Shown in pieces: positions 24,590 to 31,234 of a stretch of 31,234 bases of DNA. The notes beneath the pieces were generated by a model. It searched no databases. It was not told where the DNA came from and saw only the letters and a list, made by a program, of their open reading frames with translations. Source of the stretch: Prevotella sp. CAG:485 (GTDB taxonomy: Bacteria; Bacteroidota; Bacteroidia; Bacteroidales; Muribaculaceae); NCBI GenBank assembly GCA_000437495.1, contig FR897836.1, forward strand, positions 52,262 to 83,495, read 5' to 3'. Position 1 is the stretch's first letter. The number at the start of each line of letters is the position of its first letter. Both the position numbers and the translations under genes were made by a program.

Positions 24590-25966
24590 TTAAAGTTGGT
24601 TCTTGACGTTGGCTGCCAGTTCGTTAGCCCTTTCAGCCGACTGTGCTTCCGAGTATATGCGTATGATGGGTTCTGTGTTTGAGCGGCGCAGATGAACCCA
24701 TCCATCGGGGAAGTCAATCTTTACACCGTCAATGTCTGTTACCTTCTCCCCGGCGAATTTCTCTTTTACGCGCGCCAGAATGGCGTCAATATCCATTTCG
24801 GGAGTCAGCTGAATTTTATCCTTTGTTATGACATATTGCGGATATTGCTTCTTGAGCTCGCTTACCTTTTTACCGCTCTTTGCCAGCAACGAAAGGAAGA
24901 GGGCAGCTCCTACCAAGGCATCGCGGCCATAGTGCAGCTCGGGATAGATGACACCGCCGTTGCCTTCGCCGCCAATCACGGCGCCGGTGCGTTTCATCTC
25001 AGCCACCACATTCACTTCACCCACAGCGGCAGCGGAATAATTGCAGCCCTGATGCTTGAGTGTAACATCGCGCAGGGCACGACTTGAGCTGAGGTTGCTC
25101 ACCGTGTTTCCGGGTGTGTGTGTCAGCACATAATCAGCCACCGATACCAAGGTATATTCCTCCACAAACATCTCACCGTTTTCCATTATTATGGCCAAAC
25201 GGTCTACGTCGGGGTCAACCACCAGTCCCACATCGGCATGTTTCTCTTTGATGACCTCGGCAGTCATCTTTAAGTTCTCGGGAATCGGCTCCGGAGTGTG
25301 AGCGAAACGACCTGTGGCCTCACAGTTTATTTCAATCACCTCTGCCACGCCCAAGGCTCTCAGCAAACGGGGCATAATGTTGCCGCCAACGGAGTTTACC
25401 GCATCTATTGCTACTCTCAGATTGGCTTTGCGAATGGCTTCAACATCCACCAGAGGAAGGGCCAATACGGCGTCAATATGCCGTCTGTCGTATGTGTCGT
25501 TATGTTCTATGTGTCCTAACTCGTCCCATGTCGAGAACTCAATTTCATTTGAGGCGGCTATGCGAAGCACCTCTTCGCCCTCAGCCTTATCCAGAAACTC
25601 ACCTTTGGGGCCTAGCAGCTTCAGAGCGTTCCATTGAGCCGGATTGTGCGATGCTGTAATGATTATACCTCCTAAGGCGCCTTCGCCCGTTACAGCCAAT
25701 TCTGTGGTGGGTGTTGTGGCCATGCCTATGTTGACAACATCAAAGCCCATGCCGCAGAGTGTGGCACAGACAAGGTCGCTGACCATGGGTCCGCTGACAC
25801 GGGCGTCGCGTCCTACCACCACAAGGCGTTTGCCCTCAGGGTAGGTGTTACGGAGAAACTGAGCGTATGCCGACGTAAAGCGTACAACGTCTATGCAGCT
25901 CAGGTTATCACCTTCGTTTCCTCCTATTGTTCCTCTTATTCCCGATATGGATTTTATTAACGACAT
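24590..25966 (-). CDS. glmM: Phosphoglucosamine mutase, archaeal/Bacteroidetes type
   Basis: Alpha-D-phosphohexomutase of 458 residues that most likely turns glucosamine 6-phosphate into glucosamine 1-phosphate for UDP-GlcNAc, feeding peptidoglycan and lipid A. The phosphoserine is S106 in TASHNP, the Mg loop DPDVDR is at 251-256, the sugar loop is GGEGNGGVI (332-340), and the phosphate loop is RRSNTEPIIR near the end. Classical bacterial GlmM has GEQSGH and RPSGTEP instead; GEGNGG with SNTEP is the form of the archaeal GlmM group, which also includes Bacteroidetes. Phosphomannomutase or phosphoglucomutase activity cannot be excluded. A 70-nt gap separates it from the DUF4827 gene. Confidence 0.85.
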   Translation of the reverse strand: MSLIKSISGIRGTIGGNEGDNLSCIDVVRFTSAYAQFLRNTYPEGKRLVVVGRDARVSGPMVSDLVCATLCGMGFDVVNIGMATTPTTELAVTGEGALGGIIITASHNPAQWNALKLLGPKGEFLDKAEGEEVLRIAASNEIEFSTWDELGHIEHNDTYDRRHIDAVLALPLVDVEAIRKANLRVAIDAVNSVGGNIMPRLLRALGVAEVIEINCEATGRFAHTPEPIPENLKMTAEVIKEKHADVGLVVDPDVDRLAIIMENGEMFVEEYTLVSVADYVLTHTPGNTVSNLSSSRALRDVTLKHQGCNYSAAAVGEVNVVAEMKRTGAVIGGEGNGGVIYPELHYGRDALVGAALFLSLLAKSGKKVSELKKQYPQYVITKDKIQLTPEMDIDAILARVKEKFAGEKVTDIDGVKIDFPDGWVHLRRSNTEPIIRIYSEAQSAERANELAANVKNQL

Positions 25967-26036
25967 TTCTTGATTGGTTTTTGTAAATGTGGATGAGAAG
26001 AATAGTCAATTCTCCAACGCCCTGTTTTTGTTTTCT

Positions 26037-26603
26037 TTAATACTCAGGTTTGAAGTAGCGAACCTTCATGGCGTATGGCAGACAGGCCGACTGGTCGGAG
26101 GCAAAACCTATGTAACTGCGTAATACAAGGTTTACTTCGCTGTTGTAGCCTAAATATTTCATAGGAATCTGGATTCCCTGTCCATATTTCTGCGAATCCT
26201 CATAAACATAAGAATCGAAGCGGAAAGATGCCGTGGCATATTCCATGTTATCGGCGTTGCCGGCCCATTCCTCAATTCCGTTCTTGTAGAAATTCTTGAT
26301 GTTGCAGCGCATGAAGCGGAAGATAACGCGATCGCCCTTCTTCACTCGCGTGGTATCGCCCGGATTCACCACTTGCATATAAAGATAGCCGTCTTCGTCC
26401 ATTTTGTAATATGGAGCATTCTCGCCGGTTATAAACACCGAATCTTCGGGTATTTCAAGCGCTATGGTGCGCTGAGCCATATACCAGTTGGTAGCTTTCT
26501 CTTCTTCTTTTAGAAGGTCGGAGTAACTTTCGTTATCGCTGCATGAGCTGAACCAGGTCAGGATGCAGACTGCTGAAGTGAGGAGTGTTAAAAGCTTTTT
26601 CAC
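26037..26603 (-). CDS. DUF4827 lipoprotein, FKBP-like fold
   Basis: A 188-residue predicted lipoprotein with a signal ending WFSSC (C21). The rest matches the Bacteroidetes-specific DUF4827 pattern: YSDLLKEEEKATNWYMAQR, IALEIPEDS, GENAPYYKMDEDG, then VNPGDTTRVKKGDRVIFRF, and a closing Y/F-rich end. The arrangement recalls FKBP-type peptidyl-prolyl isomerases such as outer-membrane Mip-like proteins, but an active isomerase is not demonstrated. It starts with GTG, whose G is also the last base of the nrnA stop codon (TAGTG), so translation is coupled to nrnA. The pairing suggests one operon, not a shared pathway. Confidence 0.82.
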   Translation of the reverse strand: MKKLLTLLTSAVCILTWFSSCSDNESYSDLLKEEEKATNWYMAQRTIALEIPEDSVFITGENAPYYKMDEDGYLYMQVVNPGDTTRVKKGDRVIFRFMRCNIKNFYKNGIEEWAGNADNMEYATASFRFDSYVYEDSQKYGQGIQIPMKYLGYNSEVNLVLRSYIGFASDQSACLPYAMKVRYFKPEY

Positions 26604-27643
26604 TATTTCTTTTTTGAGTTGGAATATTTAGAGGCATATTTGGGCAATGCCTCGACCAGAATCTTACGGGCCTCGGCCAGCGAACCGGAAAATTCGCCGC
26701 CTGCCGCCTGCAAATGACCGCCGCCCCCAAAGAGGTCGGCACAAATATCTCTCACAATGAACCCACCCTTACTGCGGGCGCTTATCTTGACGCATTTGTC
26801 GTCTTCACGGAGGAAGAAACTTGCCCGGAAGCCGCGAATGTTCAACGGCTCGTTAACAAGCCCTTCGGTGTCGCCACGCACATAGTTGAACCGTTTCAGC
26901 TCCTCGGCATCGAGACAAGTTATGGCCGTCTGCAAATCGGTAAACAGTTCCATTTTGTGCCCTAACGCATAGAGGCGCAGTTTGAACGAATCGGCTGTTA
27001 CGCTGTCTAACGCTTCTTCAATGATGCGCCGTTTGTCAACCCCCTGACGCAGCAGCTCATACATGATGAGGAGCAACTCGGGGTTATCGCAGTTCACGGA
27101 GAGGTTGCGTGTATCGGTGATAATGCCGGTTGCCAGGCAGGTAGCTATCTCCTTGTCTATCTCCTCGGCCAGACCCAAAGCGCATATCAGCCGGAATACC
27201 AATTCCGATGTGCTCGACATGCGCGGGAAAGAGAAACTGAGGTCGCAGAAATCCTCCGGCGACTCGTGATGGTCAATCAGGACGCGCGACACATCCGAGC
27301 CCATCAGATGCGGCTCAAGGCTGTCTGTTCGTTTTGGCGCATTGTAATCGCAGCAAAAAATCAAGTCAGCCTCCTTGAGGAGCCTCGGTGCAAAGTCGGG
27401 ATACTTGGTCAGAGGCACCACATCAGAAATGCCGGGTAGGAAGGAGAGCGAGCGTGGCGGCTGGTCAGGCGTTACCACTCTGGCCTTCTTGCCCATCTTG
27501 TTGAGCAATGAGCAGAGAGCCAAAGTGCTGCCCATGGCATCCCCGTCGGGACGAACATGGCAAGTCAGCACTACACGTTGTGCTGTGCTGAGCTTGTGTT
27601 TCAGTTCTTTTACCTTACCGGCGTCCGGTAGTTCGCTTATCAT
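26603..27643 (-). CDS. nrnA: DHH-family oligoribonuclease / pAp phosphatase (NrnA-like)
   Basis: Cytoplasmic DHH-DHHA1 phosphodiesterase of 346 residues. Enzymes of this group degrade very short RNAs and linear dinucleotides such as pGpG or pApA, and 3'-phosphoadenosine 5'-phosphate. Metal motifs are CHVRPDGDAMGS (28-39), the Asp of FCCDYNAP (about 97-104) and the DHH triad at 124-126; the DHHA1 substrate motif GGGGHLQAAGG is at 306-316. No CBS or transmembrane domain is present, which separates it from GdpP. The ATG at 27643 is the only start before residue 37. A near-perfect promoter ends only 4 nt before it, implying an almost leaderless mRNA. Confidence 0.92.
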   Translation of the reverse strand: MISELPDAGKVKELKHKLSTAQRVVLTCHVRPDGDAMGSTLALCSLLNKMGKKARVVTPDQPPRSLSFLPGISDVVPLTKYPDFAPRLLKEADLIFCCDYNAPKRTDSLEPHLMGSDVSRVLIDHHESPEDFCDLSFSFPRMSSTSELVFRLICALGLAEEIDKEIATCLATGIITDTRNLSVNCDNPELLLIMYELLRQGVDKRRIIEEALDSVTADSFKLRLYALGHKMELFTDLQTAITCLDAEELKRFNYVRGDTEGLVNEPLNIRGFRASFFLREDDKCVKISARSKGGFIVRDICADLFGGGGHLQAAGGEFSGSLAEARKILVEALPKYASKYSNSKKK

Positions 27644-27647
27644 CGTG

Positions 27648-27678
27648 CAAAATTAATAAAATTTTCTTTTGTGCGCAA
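27648..27678 (-). promoter_or_regulatory. Promoter of nrnA, almost touching the start codon
   Basis: On the - strand TTG (27678-27676) is followed after 20 nt by TAATTTTG (27655-27648), an exact -7 box with the same spacing as the promoter of the GLUG-repeat gene. Only 4 nt separate the box from the nrnA ATG, so the start site would fall at or within a few bases of the start codon. It would drive nrnA, the DUF4827 gene and perhaps glmM-sppA-lpxK. Confidence 0.7.
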
Positions 27679-27689
27679 TATACGGCTCT

Positions 27690-29720
27690 TTACCAGATAA
27701 TTACACGCTCCTCAACGGGTCTGAACATCGGTTCTCCCTCCACAATCTTGAAGGCCTCGAAGAAGGGGGCTATGTTGCGCAGCGTTACGTTTACGCGGTT
27801 GCAGCCAAGCGAGTGAGGGTCTGTTTTGGTGCGTTTCAGGATTTCCTCCGGTCGGATATTGTTTGCCCAAACCTGGGCGTAAGCCAGATAGAAACGCTGC
27901 AGCGGGTCGAAGCTGTCTATGTCTTCCATAGGCTTGCCGCGCATTGAGTTCTTATAGGCTGTGAGCGCCACACGCAGACCTCCCTGGTCGGCAATATTCT
28001 CACCCAACGTAAAATGACCGTTGGCATGAACACCGGGTGCAACTTCCACCGCGTCGAATTGAGCCGCAAGGGCTTCGGCCAACTTGGTAAAAGCCTTCGC
28101 GTCATCTTCTGTCCACCAGTCGCGCAGATTGCCCTGAGCGTCAAACTGACGGCCTGAATCGTCGAATCCGTGCGTCATCTCGTGCCCTATTACAACACCT
28201 ATTGCGCCATAGTTCATGGCATCGTCGGCTGTGATGTCGAAATAGGGAGCCTGGAGTATGCCGGCCGGGAAACATATCTCGTTCGTGGTGGGGTTGTAAT
28301 AGGCATTCACCGTTTGAGGGGTCATGTGCCATTCGGCCTTGTCAACCGGTTTATTGAGCTTGTTGTAATTGTCCTGAACATACCACTCTGAGGCCGCTAA
28401 CACATTGTCGAAGTAGCTCTTGGTCGGGTCAATCTGTATGCCCGAATAATCTTTCCATTTGTCGGGATACCCGATTTTCACGGTGAAAGCGGCCAGTTTC
28501 TCATGAGCGCGACGTTTGGTCTCCTCGCTCATCCATGTCAGCTCGTCGATGTGCTGTCCGAGTGCTGTGCGCAGATTCTCCACCAAACCGACCATATATT
28601 CCTTGTTCTCCTTGGGAAAGTATTTATTGACATACAGCTCACCCACAGCCTCACCTAACATGGCATTGGGAATGGCCATTGCTCTTTTCCAGCGCGGTTC
28701 CTGTTCTTCCGTGCCGCTCATCACACGGCCGTAAAGCTCAAACGAGGCATCGTTGAAATCATCGCTCAGCACACCTGTGCCGTCCGTCACCATGTTGAAG
28801 ATGAAATAATCGTTCAGCTGACGGTCGGTAAACTCAGGCAGCATCTTGTTGAGTGCATCGAGGTATGCCGGCGACGCCACATTGAGAGAATCTGTCATTA
28901 GACCTAATTCATTGAGATAAGTATCCCAGTCGAAGTTGGGCCAGCGTTCCTTGACTTGCTGTATAGTCATCGGATTGGAACGCAGCTGCGGATTGCGGCG
29001 CATCTCACGCGTCATCTTGGCCTTGGCAAATTCCCTCTCCATGCCAATTACATTATCCCAAATACGCTGCTGAGCTTTGGCGTCGTAGCCAACAAGCTCC
29101 ATTATCCGCTTCACATACTTCTCATAAGCCTTCATGATTTTGGCATTACTCTCATTCTCCTCCAGATAATAGTCGCGGTCGCCGAGGCCGAGACCCGTTT
29201 CGCCGAAATGGAGAATGTTCATGTCGGAGTTGAGAGGGTTGGTACCCACACCCGCGCCGAAGAGCGTGCCGTCGGCAATACCTCTGTGCAGCCATGCCAG
29301 ATTCCGGGCCAGGTCCTTTTTCTTGAATTCCTCTGCCTTCTTGATATAAGGCATTATGGGCGCTGCTCCTTCCTTGTTCAGACGGACGCTATCCATGCCC
29401 AAAGCATAAATGTCGCTTACCTTCTGGGCTATGGTGCCCTTCTGTTTGCTTTTAGGGTCAGATGCAAGACCTGTGATAAGTTCTTTGAGCCTTGTACGGT
29501 TGTTTTCGGCCATCATGTCAAAGACGCCGAAACGCGAATACTCGCCCGGCAGCGGGTTCGCTTTTTTCCAGCCACCGTCGGCATACATATAAAAATCAGT
29601 GCCGGGAGCCACTGTAGTATCCATGTTTGCCACATTGATGCCGTGGCGGCTCGGTGTTGTGGCATTGACTGCGAAAGGCATTATCACCAGAGAGCCTATC
29701 AACAGGTGTTTGAAATTCAT
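27690..29720 (-). CDS. pepO: M13-family zinc metallopeptidase (PepO/neprilysin type)
   Basis: Secreted or periplasmic zinc endopeptidase of 676 residues with the start chosen here. A signal peptide (MNFKHLLIGSLVIMPFAVNA) is followed by the M13 N-domain beginning GTDFYMYADGGWKKANPLPG and by the C-terminal catalytic domain. The zinc site is HEMTH (513-517) plus E574 in GENIADQGG, and the substrate-binding NAYYNPTTNEICFPAG is present, so it should be active on small peptides. The frame is open to 29798, but that would overlap the ABC-F gene by 47 nt; ATGs at 29729 or 29720 both suit the signal peptide. It lies 31 nt after the ABC-F gene. Confidence 0.92.
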   Translation of the reverse strand: MNFKHLLIGSLVIMPFAVNATTPSRHGINVANMDTTVAPGTDFYMYADGGWKKANPLPGEYSRFGVFDMMAENNRTRLKELITGLASDPKSKQKGTIAQKVSDIYALGMDSVRLNKEGAAPIMPYIKKAEEFKKKDLARNLAWLHRGIADGTLFGAGVGTNPLNSDMNILHFGETGLGLGDRDYYLEENESNAKIMKAYEKYVKRIMELVGYDAKAQQRIWDNVIGMEREFAKAKMTREMRRNPQLRSNPMTIQQVKERWPNFDWDTYLNELGLMTDSLNVASPAYLDALNKMLPEFTDRQLNDYFIFNMVTDGTGVLSDDFNDASFELYGRVMSGTEEQEPRWKRAMAIPNAMLGEAVGELYVNKYFPKENKEYMVGLVENLRTALGQHIDELTWMSEETKRRAHEKLAAFTVKIGYPDKWKDYSGIQIDPTKSYFDNVLAASEWYVQDNYNKLNKPVDKAEWHMTPQTVNAYYNPTTNEICFPAGILQAPYFDITADDAMNYGAIGVVIGHEMTHGFDDSGRQFDAQGNLRDWWTEDDAKAFTKLAEALAAQFDAVEVAPGVHANGHFTLGENIADQGGLRVALTAYKNSMRGKPMEDIDSFDPLQRFYLAYAQVWANNIRPEEILKRTKTDPHSLGCNRVNVTLRNIAPFFEAFKIVEGEPMFRPVEERVIIW

Positions 29721-29751
29721 ATCTTGCATAGTTATTGATTTAAAATTTAGG

Positions 29752-31234
29752 TTAATCGTCGAACCGCTGTTGCAGCTCTTCAAGCTCTGCGGCCGCAAGT
29801 TCCCACACGCTCATGGCATTTTCAAGCTTTTTGCTTGTGTCGTCATAATCGCTCAGCAGCTCTGCATCGCTTTCGCCGTTTGCCAGCCGGCCTTCCAAAG
29901 CGGTTTGCTTCTCTTCTAAAAGAGCAATCTGAGCTTCTGCATCGGTCACGTTCTTCTCAGCCTTCCGCAGCATACGAGTCCGTTCTTTGCGCTCCTGATA
30001 ACTTATCTGAGGCTTGCTGTTTTCCGACTTTGCGGCAGACTCGTTGTCAGTATTTTCGGTCTTGGGCTGATTTTTCTCTTTAGCCTCGGCAACATTGTTG
30101 CGCAACGGAGCCGACTGTTGATGCGCCGCTTTGAGCTTGTCGAGAAAGGCATCTATGCCGCCAAGACATTCTCTCACACTGCCGTTTGAAAATTCATAAA
30201 CCCTATCCACCAATCCGCTGAGGAAGGCACGGTCATGGCTTACTATGATTGCCGTTCCTGTGAAGTTCTTGATGGCCTCTTTCAGCACCTGTTTCGAGGC
30301 GATGTCGAGATGGTTTGTCGGTTCGTCGAGAATCAGCAGGTTAGCCGGTTCCAAAAGCAGCTTAATCATGGCCAGACGCGTCTTCTCGCCGCCGCTCAGC
30401 ACCTTGACCTTCTTGTCTGACGCTTCGCCGCCAAACATAAACGCCCCTAACAGGTCGCGCACTTTGAGCCGCATATCGCCGGTAGCAACAGAGTCTATAG
30501 TGTCGAAAACAGTCATTTCCTGGTCGAGCAGCTGAGCCTGATTCTGGGCGAAGTATCCAATTTTCACACCTTGCGACAGGCGAATCTCACCTTCGTAAGG
30601 TATCTGATTGAGAATACATCTCACCATGGTTGTCTTGCCGTGGCCGTTGCGGCCCACAAAGGCTATTTTCTCCCCTCGCCGAATGGTAATATTGGCATGG
30701 CTGAATACTCTGTGCTCGCCAAATGATTTACCCACTTCGTCGGTAATGACGGGAAAATCGCCGCTTCGGCTTGCCGGCGGGAAACGAAGCCTTAGGCGGC
30801 TGTTATCCACCTCGTCAATCTCAATCGGCACAATCTTCTCGAGCATTTTTGTGCGGCTCTGCACCTGATTGCTCTTTGTGGGCTTATACCGGAAACGCTC
30901 TATGAAATCCTTAATCTCGGCAATCTGCTTTTGCTGATTTTCGTAGGCTCTCCGCTGTTGATCGAGCCTTTCCTTGCGCAACTCAAGATATTGCGTGTAA
31001 GGCACTTTGTAGTCGTGTATGGTGCCGCAGGTGATTTCTATAGTACGCGTGGTAACATTGTCAAGAAAGGCTCTGTCGTGGCTCACAAGCACCACAGCCG
31101 ACGCTTTCTGTTTAAGCCAGCTTTCGAGCCATGCTATCGATTCAATGTCGAGGTGGTTAGTCGGCTCGTCGAGCAGCAGAAGGTCGGGATTTTGCAGCAG
31201 AATCTTCGCCAATTCAATTCGCATACGCCAACCG
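29752..31234 (-). CDS. ABC-F ATPase, N-terminal part outside the window
   Basis: Cytoplasmic ribosome-associated ABC-F protein, with no membrane domain; 494 codons are visible. The window edge falls in the signature of the first ATPase domain (GGWRMRIELAKILL), followed by Walker B LLLLDEPTNHLD. Next come the inter-domain linker (FRYKPTKSNQVQSRTKMLEK) and a complete second domain: Walker A GRNGHGKT, signature LSGGEKTRLA and Walker B LLILDEPTNHLD. The C-terminus is a long charged coiled coil (about the last 110 residues). The GGWRMR and KSNQVQSR phrasing is closer to YheS/YdiF-type housekeeping factors than to known resistance proteins, but the family cannot be fixed without the N-terminus. Confidence 0.9.
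   Translation of the reverse strand, partial: GWRMRIELAKILLQNPDLLLLDEPTNHLDIESIAWLESWLKQKASAVVLVSHDRAFLDNVTTRTIEITCGTIHDYKVPYTQYLELRKERLDQQRRAYENQQKQIAEIKDFIERFRYKPTKSNQVQSRTKMLEKIVPIEIDEVDNSRLRLRFPPASRSGDFPVITDEVGKSFGEHRVFSHANITIRRGEKIAFVGRNGHGKTTMVRCILNQIPYEGEIRLSQGVKIGYFAQNQAQLLDQEMTVFDTIDSVATGDMRLKVRDLLGAFMFGGEASDKKVKVLSGGEKTRLAMIKLLLEPANLLILDEPTNHLDIASKQVLKEAIKNFTGTAIIVSHDRAFLSGLVDRVYEFSNGSVRECLGGIDAFLDKLKAAHQQSAPLRNNVAEAKEKNQPKTENTDNESAAKSENSKPQISYQERKERTRMLRKAEKNVTDAEAQIALLEEKQTALEGRLANGESDAELLSDYDDTSKKLENAMSVWELAAAELEELQQRFDD

Noticed and set aside
28956..29738. 260-codon frame on the + strand opposite the M13 peptidase
   Set aside because: Antisense shadow; the opposite strand carries the complete M13 family sequence.
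29721..29798. Upstream start of the M13 peptidase at 29798
   Set aside because: It would place 26 polar residues before the signal peptide and run into the ABC-F gene; starts at 29729 or 29720 are better.

Overview
The window looks like chromosomal DNA from a Bacteroidales bacterium. The gut family Muribaculaceae or a relative of Bacteroides fits best, but this is inferred from gene content and protein style, not from a marker gene. Pointers are the complete Bat (aerotolerance) operon, a GlmM of the archaeal/Bacteroidetes type, lipoproteins with short Cys-containing signal peptides, a very large secreted GLUG-repeat protein with a Bacteroidales-style C-terminal tail, and promoters matching the Bacteroidetes sigma pattern (TTG/TTTG, about 20 nt, TAnnTTTG) instead of -35/-10 boxes.

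Layout. Every recognised gene from 1 to 14574 lies on the + strand and every one from 14649 to 31234 on the - strand, so transcription converges at about 14.6 kb. The left part holds housekeeping metabolism: glutaminyl-tRNA synthetase (cut by the window edge), a small membrane PH-domain protein, malate dehydrogenase, purine nucleoside phosphorylase and thiamine-phosphate kinase. From 5492 to 14113 runs the Bat operon: MoxR ATPase, DUF58 protein, a membrane protein resembling DUF4381, BatA, BatB, BatC, BatD and BatE. A YjbR/MmcQ-like gene ends the + block.

On the - strand, read from high to low coordinates, come an ABC-F ATPase (cut by the edge), an M13 zinc metallopeptidase, an NrnA-type DHH phosphodiesterase, a DUF4827 lipoprotein, archaeal-type GlmM, SppA and LpxK. 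Next is a 2058-residue GLUG-repeat surface protein with its own promoter and a strong terminator, and finally a small unknown lipoprotein.

How the genes work together. MoxR, three VWA-type proteins with intact metal-site motifs (DUF58 protein, BatA, BatB), two TPR proteins (BatC, BatE) and two signal-peptide/single-TM proteins with cytoplasmic helical tails (BatD and the 7570-8661 product) probably form one envelope-associated machine driven by the AAA+ ATPase. GlmM, LpxK and SppA belong to envelope precursor synthesis and envelope protein turnover. No tRNA, rRNA, CRISPR array, insertion sequence or prophage gene was seen. The most unusual items are the three-module GLUG protein, a promoter that would make the nrnA mRNA almost leaderless, a G-free pyrimidine tract before mdh, an elaborate hairpin between punA and thiL, and an Asn-to-Asp change at the base-recognition position of the purine nucleoside phosphorylase.
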